64,000 bases of DNA from WGMI01 sp041739275. Lineage in GTDB: Bacteria; Bacteroidota; Bacteroidia; Flavobacteriales; Schleiferiaceae. Below the pieces are notes generated by a model. It did not search any database. It was given only the letters and a program-made list of their open reading frames with translations, and was not told the origin of the DNA. Shown piece by piece: positions 26,307 to 34,028 of this stretch (positions are counted from its first letter, which is position 1; the number at the start of each line of letters is the position of its first letter). The DNA lies in assembly GCA_041739275.1 (NCBI GenBank), contig JBGSOF010000009.1, forward strand, positions 1 through 64,000. The letters run 5' to 3'. The position numbers and the translations under genes were made by a program.

Positions 26307-26750
26307 CTTGTATTTATAACATATCGAAGTCCATCTGATTTTTCCCTTTTCTTTGCGTAATGATCATAAATAACTCGATCATTATCAGTGTATAATCCCA
26401 ACTTCTCATCAGGCCGTCTTTTATAACTAGCCTGACTATTTACATAACCCACGGGATCAAGGTGTTTTTTAACTACCTTTTCATTATTGGATATTTCATT
26501 TCCAAATAAATTACCCCTTCTGTAGGCCGCATACTCGTCCGTTTTATCATAAAGAAGACCTCCACCAGACTTGCCCGACGCTAAGTCTACCACAAAATCC
26601 AATTCAAACGTTTCAAATTGATGCGCATGCTTTAATTCGTGGGCCAAAGATTCCATTGCCGTAACCAATTCCTTATCCTCCAGTTCAAACTGAACTTCAA
26701 TACGTTCCTCTTCCGAATTGTACGTCAACTTATCCCCCCTCCCTGGGCGT
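26303..26750 (-). pseudogene. Detached Rhs toxin tip with HExxH metallopeptidase motif, 5'-truncated
   Basis: From about DKLTYNSEEERIEVQFELED the frame encodes a toxin-tip domain with LAHELKHAHQFET, a zinc-peptidase HExxH motif (26627-26641), followed by TDEYAAYRRGNLFGNE, typical of tips fused to Rhs proteins of Bacteroidota. The upstream Rhs core is missing: the frame runs back into repeat copy D up to a TTG at 26806, whose translation (RSLEATTKLARRQGLRPGRG) is just repeat sequence. It is therefore a displaced cassette that would need recombination with an Rhs gene to be deployed. Expression as a free domain cannot be excluded. Confidence 0.65.
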
Positions 26751-26980
26751 AGGCCCTGTCTACGCGCCAATTTTGTCGTAGCCTCCAGGCTACGAGCCCA
26801 GACCAATGCCTAATTGGACAGGGAATACCGTCTGTAAGCACTTCTCGACATGGCTCTTTGTCCGGGCTTCGGTTTGACTTTCCTTACTCAATATACAACC
26901 CGCTCGGGAAAATGTTAGGCCGCTGGAGCGGCCCTCAAAAGTCCGGCGTAGGCTGGGGACTACTCAGCCGAGAGGGGGTA
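26735..26980 (-). repeat. Dispersed hairpin repeat, copy D (inverted and interrupted)
   Basis: Read on the minus strand, 26980-26920 matches the left half of copies A-C (AGCCTACGCCGGACTTTTGA, then GGGCCGCTCCAGCGGCC) and 26805-26735 the right half (CGTAGCCTGGAGGCTACGAC, then GCGTAGACAGGGCCTACGCC). About 100 unrelated bases separate the halves. It stands between the lipoprotein immunity gene and the detached toxin tip. Confidence 0.75.
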
Positions 26981-27043
26981 GTGTGATACTCCTTCGGTTT
27001 CGCTAAACGCGTCTTTCGATGGGGGTGGCAGTATGATCATTGC

Positions 27044-27541
27044 CTACATGTCGACAACTGTAAAAAAATGGCGAATCACTTTCCCTTGAGTAAAACTGAA
27101 TTCACTTGAACCAACCGCGCTCTTTATTTTGAAATCACAAGAAGGCTGTCGATTAACAAACTTTTCCATCAATCTATATCCCTTTGAGACATCTTCATTA
27201 ACAGATATACGCATTTCTTCATTTTGTACAACCACGAATAATACTTCTTCTTCATCGAGCACCCACAAATCTCGTACATCTGCCTCTTTAATGCCAAATT
27301 TAAGACGCGAATAACAACCGCTCTCAAACTCCATACGAACAAAATCATTCTTTAAAAATGTAATTAATACCACTCCAGTATCATTAATGACATGTGGTAG
27401 AAAGCTATTGATGCTACTTTGAATTTCATATTGAAATTTGTTTGGAATACTGTCTCTATTTGGCATCCGTTTCGAACGACAACCAATAAAAAAAGTTAAT
27501 ATCAATGTGCCGACAACGAAACGAAATAATATCACCTTCAT
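27044..27541 (-). CDS. Candidate lipoprotein immunity protein (second JAB module)
   Basis: 165 residues with a lipoprotein signal peptide ending FFIGC. Paralogue of the protein at 633-1124: shared FESGCY, DVRDLWVLDEE-like segment, VVVQNE, SEFS and a C-terminal VIRHFFTVV. It starts in a 4-base overlap with the Rhs gene upstream. The two immunities are clearly diverged, so cross-protection cannot be assumed. Confidence 0.65.
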   Translation of the reverse strand: MKVILFRFVVGTLILTFFIGCRSKRMPNRDSIPNKFQYEIQSSINSFLPHVINDTGVVLITFLKNDFVRMEFESGCYSRLKFGIKEADVRDLWVLDEEEVLFVVVQNEEMRISVNEDVSKGYRLMEKFVNRQPSCDFKIKSAVGSSEFSFTQGKVIRHFFTVVDM

Positions 27542-29052
27542 TTCAATTTATATTTGGCAATTGAATTATACCGAAAAAGCGAATTCTTATTGTCAACAAA
27601 CCAATCCACATGGCCCGTAAAATCAAACTGATTTCGCAATATATTCATAGTATTAATATGCGCCGTTTTATCTCCTATCAAACCGTCATCATAACCTGAC
27701 GGACCAGTTCCATTTGGATGGTTGTGCCTCGTACTGAGATTATTTGAAAATCCGTCTCTTACTAAAGTTCCTAATGCTGGCCGAGCACCAAATTCTATTC
27801 CATTAGAATTTCTTGTGGTGGTCAGGATGCTCCGACTTTCACCATTCTCATTTTGACCTTGAGTTAATGAATATTCCTGAATTCCCTTAGTATCAGATTG
27901 ATAGTCACGAAGAAAATTAAATGTTACTCGCGCCGCATCTTCCTGATCATTGAAATTAATCATCTGAATTTCAATATTCTCTCCATTCTCCCTATTCTTA
28001 GCATTCATTATTCTACTATCATTAAAAGTACCCGATTTGTAGGTAACCGCTGCAGTAGAACTTAAATCAGAGCTATAAAGCACATCAAAATCATCACCGC
28101 CTGATGCGGCTTCTTCAGGATGAGTTTCTGGGTCGATTGGTTCAATTGTCCCATCAGGACCCGGACGATAACCGTGTTTCCCATTAGGATCTATGAAAGC
28201 CAAAGGATTATTATAAGAAAAATGATAAGGAGTTTGATTCATGTCCCTGTAATACTCAGGATCCACACTCAACCATACCGACCACTCCGGCTGATAATAC
28301 CGCGCGCCGTAGTAACCAAAGCCTGTTTCGTTGTCGAACTCTTTAGCATTGAACTGGTACCGGCTGCTAAAGCTCCCCGTATACGCATGCCGCTGCGCCA
28401 GCACCTCTCCGAACGCTGAGTAGTGGAAGAACTGATACACCCCGCCCCAACGGTCGGTGACCATCTCCGTATTCCCCAAATAGTCCGGGTGGTACCAATA
28501 CAGCGCATTCTCGCAACCGGCTCCATGGTCAGGAGCGTGATACTGGCTGATGTCGCAAATACACGCAGGCTCGCCATTGCAGATTTGCACCGCCGCGTCA
28601 AAGTCGGCGTCCGAGAATGTCATGCGGTAACTCGGAGCTTCCCAATGGAACTGCTCCACCTCGAGTTCAGACAAATCCAAGGCATTCAGCACCCGATCCA
28701 ATTCTAGGGTAAAAGGCGTCGGATCCCCATTGGCCGCAGGGTCCAAGACCGCCTCAGTGGGCACAGAACCCGTAACCTCTGAAGCAATCCGGATAGAGTT
28801 CATATAGTAATGCCGAGTGGCGTCAATCCAATCGCCATGATGCGACGTCACATAGTTGCCGTTCACATAAACCGTTGGCGTCGTCAGCTGAAGCGTTGCA
28901 CCAGGCCCCTGACCATTCAACGCCACCGAACTGCCAATCAGGGAGTACTTCATTAAACGCTCGCCGTTGTAGTCGTAAATGTAGCTGTGGATGCCCTTGT
29001 TGTTTTGAACCGCAGAGAGACGTTGGGATTCGTCCCAAACCATTCTATCACC
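27538..29052 (-). CDS. 5'-truncated Rhs protein with JAB-like toxin tip
   Basis: 501 residues from ATG 29043. It contains the Rhs core end (YDYNGERLMKYS near 24-35; YWYHPDYLGNTEMVTD; FGYYGARYYQPEWSVWLSVD; NNPLAFIDPNGK near 290) and a tip homologous to that at the left window edge, with HNHPNGTGPSGYDDG at about 440-454. Full Rhs proteins are several times longer; here the N-terminal cage and secretion regions are missing. Rhs-like reading extends three codons above the ATG (GDRM) until a stop at 29053-29055, 3 bases short of the MATE stop, marking the break. GAGGTGAT upstream of the ATG could act as a ribosome site. Probably an orphan module. Confidence 0.8.
   Translation of the reverse strand, partial: GDRMVWDESQRLSAVQNNKGIHSYIYDYNGERLMKYSLIGSSVALNGQGPGATLQLTTPTVYVNGNYVTSHHGDWIDATRHYYMNSIRIASEVTGSVPTEAVLDPAANGDPTPFTLELDRVLNALDLSELEVEQFHWEAPSYRMTFSDADFDAAVQICNGEPACICDISQYHAPDHGAGCENALYWYHPDYLGNTEMVTDRWGGVYQFFHYSAFGEVLAQRHAYTGSFSSRYQFNAKEFDNETGFGYYGARYYQPEWSVWLSVDPEYYRDMNQTPYHFSYNNPLAFIDPNGKHGYRPGPDGTIEPIDPETHPEEAASGGDDFDVLYSSDLSSTAAVTYKSGTFNDSRIMNAKNRENGENIEIQMINFNDQEDAARVTFNFLRDYQSDTKGIQEYSLTQGQNENGESRSILTTTRNSNGIEFGARPALGTLVRDGFSNNLSTRHNHPNGTGPSGYDDGLIGDKTAHINTMNILRNQFDFTGHVDWFVDNKNSLFRYNSIAKYKLK
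28082..28170 (-). repeat. 89-bp perfect inverted copy of bases 1-89
   Basis: The reverse complement of 28082-28170 is identical to 1-89, in the Rhs core/tip junction. The match is cut by the window edge and probably continues upstream; beyond base 89 the tips diverge at the nucleotide level. Confidence 0.9.
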
Positions 29053-29057
29053 TCAGC

Positions 29058-30407
29058 TCAAGAGACTCTCAATTTACTCAACCGCCAAAAGCGATAAACC
29101 AGCCAAGTGGCGCTCACCGTGAGGCCAAAGGCAAGCGATCCCCAAACGGCCACGGTCCCGTAGCCGAGCTTTATTCCGAAGAGCCATCCCAATGGGAGGG
29201 CGAGCAGCCAGTACGAAACGAACGTAACAAAGGTGGGATAGCGCACGTCCTCCATTCCGCGCAAGGCACCGAGCGCCACAACTTGCAAACCGTCAGACAG
29301 CTGGAAGAGGGTCGCGACCACGAGCAAGATCGATGCCAGCTTAATAACCTCGATATCAGGAGTGTACAAAGCCGGAAGCCAGTTTCTGCCGAACAGAAAG
29401 ACCAAGCCCGAAAACATCATAATCGCAACCCCCAACGTCAAACCCACCAGACCCGCGCGGCGCGCCTTGCCCGGACGCTTCAAACCCAGCTCTGTGCCCA
29501 CTCGAATCGTAGCAGCCGAAGAGATCCCCGAAGCGCCCATATAGCTGATGCTCGCCAGCGAAATGGCAATTTGATGCGCCGCCAGAGGTACGGCTCCCAA
29601 AGTGCCAACCATCAAGGCGGAAAGGGCAAAAGCGCTCACTTCAAAGAGATACTGCATCGAAGTGGGCAGCCCCAATCGAACAATCGATCGAATGGTTTCT
29701 CGATCTGCCCGCTCTTTAAAGACACCCGTCCAGTAAGCCGAGTATCGCTCGGAACGCACGGTCGAAAAGATCATGGCCACGGCCATCAGAACGCGAGAAA
29801 TGAGCGTGGCATAGCCGGCTCCGAGCAAACCGAGTTTCGGAAAACCGAGCCATCCGTAAATCAAAAGTGCGTTGAGCACGACGTTCAATCCGTTGCCGAG
29901 CAAGCTAATGCGCATGGCCGTTCGGGTGTCGCCCAAACCTTCGATGAACTGTTTGGCTGTCAAGAAGACCATCATCGGCAGAAGACTCAAAGAAATCACG
30001 GCGAAATATCCGCGACTCAGATGCGCTACTTCAGGGTCTTGACCCATTCGACCTAAAAAAGGAATCAATCCGAGCAAAATCGCAACCAAGGCGATGCCGA
30101 ACACCAAATTCAGCTTGAGACCGTTGCGCAGAATCGAACCCAATTCGAGCTTGTGGTCACCTCCGCTCAGGTTGGCGCTCAGAGGCGTCATTCCGTAGGC
30201 CATGCCAATCCCTAAAACCAGGGGGATGACAAACAAACTATTGGCAAAGGCAGATGCCGCGAGCGGAACCGCGCCAATGCGACCCACCATGGCGCTGTCG
30301 GCCACACCGACCGTAATATGACCGATTTGCCCGACCACTACCGGCCAGGCGAGATTCAGGGTTGTGCGGTATTCGCTGCGGACCTCAGCTGAGATCCCCT
30401 TCTTCAT
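29058..30407 (-). CDS. MATE family multidrug efflux pump (NorM-like)
   Basis: 449 residues with twelve predicted membrane helices. LAWPVVVGQIGHITVGVADS, GRIGAVPLAASAFANSLF and the mid-protein repeat GLPTSMQYLFEVSAFALSAL with GTLGAVPLAAHQIAISLAS give the twofold MATE symmetry. It exports cationic drugs with Na+ or H+ influx. ATG 30407 overlaps the upstream small gene by 23 bases; an ATG 11 codons earlier would overlap more. An Rhs fragment is inserted right behind its stop codon, so the original downstream region has been replaced. Confidence 0.92.
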   Translation of the reverse strand: MKKGISAEVRSEYRTTLNLAWPVVVGQIGHITVGVADSAMVGRIGAVPLAASAFANSLFVIPLVLGIGMAYGMTPLSANLSGGDHKLELGSILRNGLKLNLVFGIALVAILLGLIPFLGRMGQDPEVAHLSRGYFAVISLSLLPMMVFLTAKQFIEGLGDTRTAMRISLLGNGLNVVLNALLIYGWLGFPKLGLLGAGYATLISRVLMAVAMIFSTVRSERYSAYWTGVFKERADRETIRSIVRLGLPTSMQYLFEVSAFALSALMVGTLGAVPLAAHQIAISLASISYMGASGISSAATIRVGTELGLKRPGKARRAGLVGLTLGVAIMMFSGLVFLFGRNWLPALYTPDIEVIKLASILLVVATLFQLSDGLQVVALGALRGMEDVRYPTFVTFVSYWLLALPLGWLFGIKLGYGTVAVWGSLAFGLTVSATWLVYRFWRLSKLRVS

Positions 30408-30633
30408 CCATGGCCTCGTAGCGATCGAGTTCGCGCTCATAAAAATCCTGAGCTTGGTCGATCAGTTGCATGAGCTCGTCGCTGAGCTCTTCGTCTTCTT
30501 TGACATCTACTTCGTCTAGCCACTCTACTTCTTCGGCGTCGAGGTCGAGAATAAAGCGCGGAAACTCAGTGTGGATTACGAAAACGGCATCGGGTAAGTC
30601 CGAGTTGTCTCCGAGCAAGAACTTCGGGATCAT
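30385..30633 (-). CDS. Conserved small acidic protein of Bacteroidota
   Basis: 82 residues starting MIPKFLLGDNSDLPDAVFVI, then HTEFPRFILDLDAEEVEWLD, and a very acidic second half. I recognise this as a conserved hypothetical of Bacteroidota without an assigned function. Soluble, no signal peptide. It overlaps the MATE gene start and is divergent from tsaE. Confidence 0.7.
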   Translation of the reverse strand: MIPKFLLGDNSDLPDAVFVIHTEFPRFILDLDAEEVEWLDEVDVKEDEELSDELMQLIDQAQDFYERELDRYEAMDEEGDLS

Positions 30634-30704
30634 GGCGAGCGGATTTGTCCAAAGGTAGACCAAGCGCAGCTTTGCTCCCGAGCATCGCGCTTTATTTTTA
30701 CCAA

Positions 30705-31139
30705 ATGGATGGTTTTGAATCGAAAATAGAGCGAGTTGAAGATTTGGGCATTCTCGCCGACCGTCTTTTAGGGCTCATGCCCCGGGGTGTTTGGGCCTTG
30801 AGAGGCGATTTGGGGGCGGGCAAGACGGCTCTGGTTCGCGCGGTATGCGATCGCCTCGGGGTCCGAGACGGGGTGGGGAGCCCCACTTTTGGTTTGATTC
30901 ACGAGTATTTGGATCGAAACTCGAAGCCTGTTTATCACTTCGATTGGTATCGGCTCGACACTCCGGCTCAAGTGCTCGAACTCGGGGTGGACGAACTGTT
31001 CGAATCCGGGGCGCTTTGTCTGGTCGAATGGCCTGAACGCGCCGAGGAGCTCTTGCCCAAACAAAGGCTCGAAGTTCGAATCGAGCTCGAACAACAAGGC
31101 GCCGATTCGGCTCGTATCTTTACGGTTTACCGCCTATGA
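30705..31139 (+). CDS. tsaE: tRNA threonylcarbamoyladenosine biosynthesis ATPase TsaE
   Basis: 144 residues. Walker A ALRGDLGAGKTALVRAVCDR, switch SPTFGLIHEYL, then HFDWYRLDTPAQVLELGVDE and CLVEWPERAEELLP, all typical of TsaE. With TsaB, TsaC and TsaD it builds the t6A37 modification of ANN-decoding tRNAs. ATG 30705 is chosen; longer readings give non-homologous sequence. Its stop overlaps the alanine dehydrogenase start (ATGA), an arrangement common in Bacteroidota. Confidence 0.93.
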   Translation: MDGFESKIERVEDLGILADRLLGLMPRGVWALRGDLGAGKTALVRAVCDRLGVRDGVGSPTFGLIHEYLDRNSKPVYHFDWYRLDTPAQVLELGVDELFESGALCLVEWPERAEELLPKQRLEVRIELEQQGADSARIFTVYRL

Positions 31140-32341
31140 GTACCTCTCGTTTGGTCGATCTGCCTTTGCACGAGTTTCAAACTCAGATCGAAATACTCGA
31201 AACCCTGCGCAAAAGGGGCAGTCTCGAAATCGGAATCCCGAAAGAGACCTGCCTCCAAGAAAAGCGCATTGGTTTGAGCCCCGAAGCGGTTTCGGTTCTC
31301 GTGAGCAACGGCCACAGGGTTCGGGTAGAAAACGGAGCCGGCGAGGGCGCTCGATATTCCGATCGAGATTACAGCGAAGCAGGAGCCGAATTGAGCGAGG
31401 ATCCGAAAAGCATCTTTGCCTCGAACATCGTTTTAAAGGTCGAACCTCCGAGCGATGAAGAAATTGCCTGGCTCAAGCCCAAGAACTTACTCATCAGTGC
31501 TTTGCAATTAGGGGCGAGAGATCGAGATTATTTTAAAAAGCTGATTGACAAACGCATCACCGCCTTGGCATTTGAACGCTTGATCGACGACGACGGGGTC
31601 TTGCCGGTCGTGCGGTCCATGAGCGAGATTGCGGGAAACACCTCCATCTTGATCGCCGCCGAACTCTTGAGCAATACCCGAGAGGGCAAGGGCTATTTGT
31701 TGGGCGGTGTAAGTGGGGTTCCGCCTACAGAGGTGGTTATTATCGGGGCGGGCACCGTGGGCGCTTTTGCCGCCCGAACTGCCCTAGGCCTCGGTGCAAC
31801 GGTTAAAGTGTTCGACCGTTCGCTCTCGCGCCTCAGACGCCTTCAATCTTTGCTGAAAGAGCCGGTGTATACGTGCATGGTTCAAGAGCGGATTCTCGCC
31901 AAGGCGCTTCAGAGGTGCGATGTCGCCATCGGGGCAGTGCGCTCAGAGAATGGCCGCACCCCGACCTTAGTTTCAGAAGGTATGGTGATGGGGATGAAGC
32001 AAGGTTCGGTCATCGTCGACGTCAGCATCGATCAAGGGGGGTGTTTTGAGACCTCCGAACTCACGAGCCACGAGCATCCCACCTTCGTCAAACACGGAGT
32101 GATTCACTATGGCGTGCCAAACATCCCCTCGCGGGTAAGCCGCACGGCCAGTTTCTCCCTTAGCAATGTGCTCGGTCAACTCCTGCTCGAAATCGGAGAA
32201 TGCGGCGGGGTTGAAGAAGTCCTGAGACGCAGACCGGGTGTGCGTTCAGGCTTGTATCTCTACAACGGAATCCTGACATCTCCCGCTCTCGGAACTCATT
32301 TTGACCTCCCTTTTTCGGAATCGGATTTGCTTTTTCAATGA
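31136..32341 (+). CDS. ald: Alanine dehydrogenase
   Basis: 401 residues. LEIGIPKETCLQEKRIGLSP and VRVENGAGEGARYSDRDYSE are the N-terminal landmarks; AFERLIDD and SEIAGNTSILIAAELL line the active site; VVIIGAGTVGAFAARTALGL is the NAD fold; VDVSIDQGGCFETS and HYGVPNIPSRVSRTAS complete the family signature. It interconverts alanine and pyruvate plus ammonia. The N-terminus is about 35 residues longer than in Bacillus enzymes, as in other Bacteroidota. Confidence 0.9.
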   Translation: MSTSRLVDLPLHEFQTQIEILETLRKRGSLEIGIPKETCLQEKRIGLSPEAVSVLVSNGHRVRVENGAGEGARYSDRDYSEAGAELSEDPKSIFASNIVLKVEPPSDEEIAWLKPKNLLISALQLGARDRDYFKKLIDKRITALAFERLIDDDGVLPVVRSMSEIAGNTSILIAAELLSNTREGKGYLLGGVSGVPPTEVVIIGAGTVGAFAARTALGLGATVKVFDRSLSRLRRLQSLLKEPVYTCMVQERILAKALQRCDVAIGAVRSENGRTPTLVSEGMVMGMKQGSVIVDVSIDQGGCFETSELTSHEHPTFVKHGVIHYGVPNIPSRVSRTASFSLSNVLGQLLLEIGECGGVEEVLRRRPGVRSGLYLYNGILTSPALGTHFDLPFSESDLLFQ

Positions 32342-32724
32342 ACGAGATGTTCGAGGGCTTCGGCCGGCGCTTTGCGTTTTTCTCTGTCGGTTTGGTCTTG
32401 GGCAGCGCCTTGGCTTATTTCTTTTTTGGTTCTCGCGACATCAAGTGCAGCTACTTTCCCAACGACCGAGTGCTCAACGATATGTCTCAGAAAGAGCTCT
32501 TTGTCCATCCCGAAGCCGAGGCAGCCATGCGCGCAAACGGGATTGATTCTCTGGAAATCAAACAGATTTTTAGAACGGGAAAAGTCGATTTTAAAGCGAG
32601 CAAGACCGATCTGGATTCCTGCAAGGAATACGTTATTGCAAGCCGCGGCAACGAGCCCGGGTTTAAATCGCGTTGGGCCAACTGCGACTCGGTTGTTCGG
32701 CTGCTCGACTGGAGCTTGGAATAA
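32338..32724 (+). CDS. DUF4258 domain protein with one membrane helix
   Basis: 128 residues. A hydrophobic segment at about 12-30 (FAFFSVGLVLGSALAYFFF) anchors a DUF4258-like domain with cysteines, covering KCSYFPNDRVLNDM and FKASKTDLDSCKEYVI. The start overlaps the ald stop (ATGA), so the three genes tsaE-ald-DUF4258 are one operon. Function unknown. Confidence 0.7.
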   Translation: MNEMFEGFGRRFAFFSVGLVLGSALAYFFFGSRDIKCSYFPNDRVLNDMSQKELFVHPEAEAAMRANGIDSLEIKQIFRTGKVDFKASKTDLDSCKEYVIASRGNEPGFKSRWANCDSVVRLLDWSLE

Positions 32725-32803
32725 ATCTCCGGCTCTTTGATTTAGCGCGATGGACAATACAAGCGCGCTGATTTAAAGGAGTCGCCCAGCGCCTCTGTCG
32801 CCA

Positions 32804-33967
32804 TCAACTCCGCCTCCTCTGCAACTCCTTGCGAATCAGGCCGAGTTCGCGTCCGGTTTGCCCTCCGATCGAGGTGTTTTCTTCAGCGCGGCGAATCAAA
32901 TAAGGCATCACCTCAGCAACCGGCCCAAAAGGCAAGTATTTGACCACATTATAGCCTGCCGAAGCGAGATTAAAGCTCAAGTGGTCGCTCATACCATAAA
33001 GCTGGCTAAACCAAATTCGAGAGTCGCTTGGCTCGATCGAGTGCTTTGCCATTCCCTCGGTCAAAAGTGAGCAGCTGCGTTCGTTGTGCGTGCCCGCCAC
33101 AAGCGCTGCATGATCGAGAGATTCGAGCATCAGTTCCAGGGCGAGGTTGTAATCTCGATCGGTCGATTCTTTGTCGGGCTGTATGGGCGAAGGCAAGCCG
33201 AGTTGTTCCGCGCGTTCGCGCTCCTTTTCCATGTAAGCCCCGCGAACCACTTTGAATCCCACCTTAAAGCCGCCTCCCTTGGCCTCGAACAATACCTTTT
33301 TGAGATAGTCGATTCGATCGTGGCGGTACATTTGTAAGGTGTTGTAAATAAAGACTTTATTATTGTTATAAGCCTTCATCATCTCCAAGCTCAATGCGTC
33401 TGCGGCGGGCTGCATCCAGCTCTCTTCGGCATCGAACATCACGGGGACACCGGCTTCGACCGAGGCCGAACAAATCGAACGAACTCTGTCGACCACTCGC
33501 TCCCATTCGGTTTGTTCCGAAGAACTCAGCGTTTGCCCCGAGCTTATTTTTTCCCAAAGGGCAATGCGGCCCAGGCCCGTAGGCTTGAACACACCGAGCG
33601 GTATTCCCGGCTCGCTCTTTGCCGAGCGAAGGGTGCGAATGGTGACCTCTGTTGTGCGGTCAAAATCGGCTTCGCGCTCTTTGCCTTCGACGCTGTAATC
33701 GAGGATCGAAGAAACTCCGAAGCCCTTCATTTGCTTCACTACGGGCAAGCATTCCTCGATGGTTTCTCCCCCGCAGAACTGGCGAAACACCGTGGGGCGC
33801 ACCAGGCCTTTGATCGGCAAACCCGCGCGCAATGCCCAAAGCGCGAGCTTGCTTCCGCTTCGAACCAGCGCTTGATTTCCCAACATTCCGAACAACCACT
33901 CAGCTCGGCGCAGATCGCCATTCGAGCGCATTTTAAAGGCAGTTCGCGTATCGGTAAAATCGATCAT
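32804..33967 (-). CDS. Proline dehydrogenase
   Basis: 387 residues starting MIDFTDTRTAFKMRSNGDLR. FAD-barrel motifs: GVSSILDYSVEGKEREADF, LGVFKPTGLG, VPVMFDAEESWMQPAAD, FIYNTLQMYRHDRIDYL, VVRGAYMEKERERAEQ, and LPFGPVAEVMPYLIRRAEEN with the conserved YLxRRxxEN. It is a stand-alone (not PutA-fused) enzyme that oxidises proline to pyrroline-5-carboxylate. The start at 33967 is supported by a TATCTTTG promoter element at 33992-33999 (minus strand); an ATG 21 codons upstream would lie inside that promoter. Confidence 0.92.
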   Translation of the reverse strand: MIDFTDTRTAFKMRSNGDLRRAEWLFGMLGNQALVRSGSKLALWALRAGLPIKGLVRPTVFRQFCGGETIEECLPVVKQMKGFGVSSILDYSVEGKEREADFDRTTEVTIRTLRSAKSEPGIPLGVFKPTGLGRIALWEKISSGQTLSSSEQTEWERVVDRVRSICSASVEAGVPVMFDAEESWMQPAADALSLEMMKAYNNNKVFIYNTLQMYRHDRIDYLKKVLFEAKGGGFKVGFKVVRGAYMEKERERAEQLGLPSPIQPDKESTDRDYNLALELMLESLDHAALVAGTHNERSCSLLTEGMAKHSIEPSDSRIWFSQLYGMSDHLSFNLASAGYNVVKYLPFGPVAEVMPYLIRRAEENTSIGGQTGRELGLIRKELQRRRS

Positions 33968-33991
33968 ACCCAAGGGTTTTTTAGCGGCGGG

Positions 33992-34019
33992 CAAAGATAC
34001 CTTCAGCACTTTACCTTTG
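33992..34019. promoter_or_regulatory. Divergent -7 elements of proline dehydrogenase and aroB
   Basis: TATCTTTG on the minus strand (33999 to 33992) and TACCTTTG on the plus strand (34012-34019) both match TAnnTTTG. They are separated by 12 bases; the plus-strand element leaves a very short aroB leader. Confidence 0.5.
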
Positions 34020-34028
34020 ATCGTGTTC

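Noticed and set aside
1..29052. The 27-kb segment between the Rhs modules as an integrated element
   Set aside because: It contains ordinary core genes (grpE-dnaJ, glgB, nucleotide-sugar operon), no integrase, phage or conjugation genes and no tRNA boundary.
28875..30056. Long plus-strand open frame antisense to the Rhs fragment and MATE gene
   Set aside because: Low-complexity, Arg/His/Gln-rich translation with no domain; it is a shadow of the GC-skewed codons of the MATE gene.
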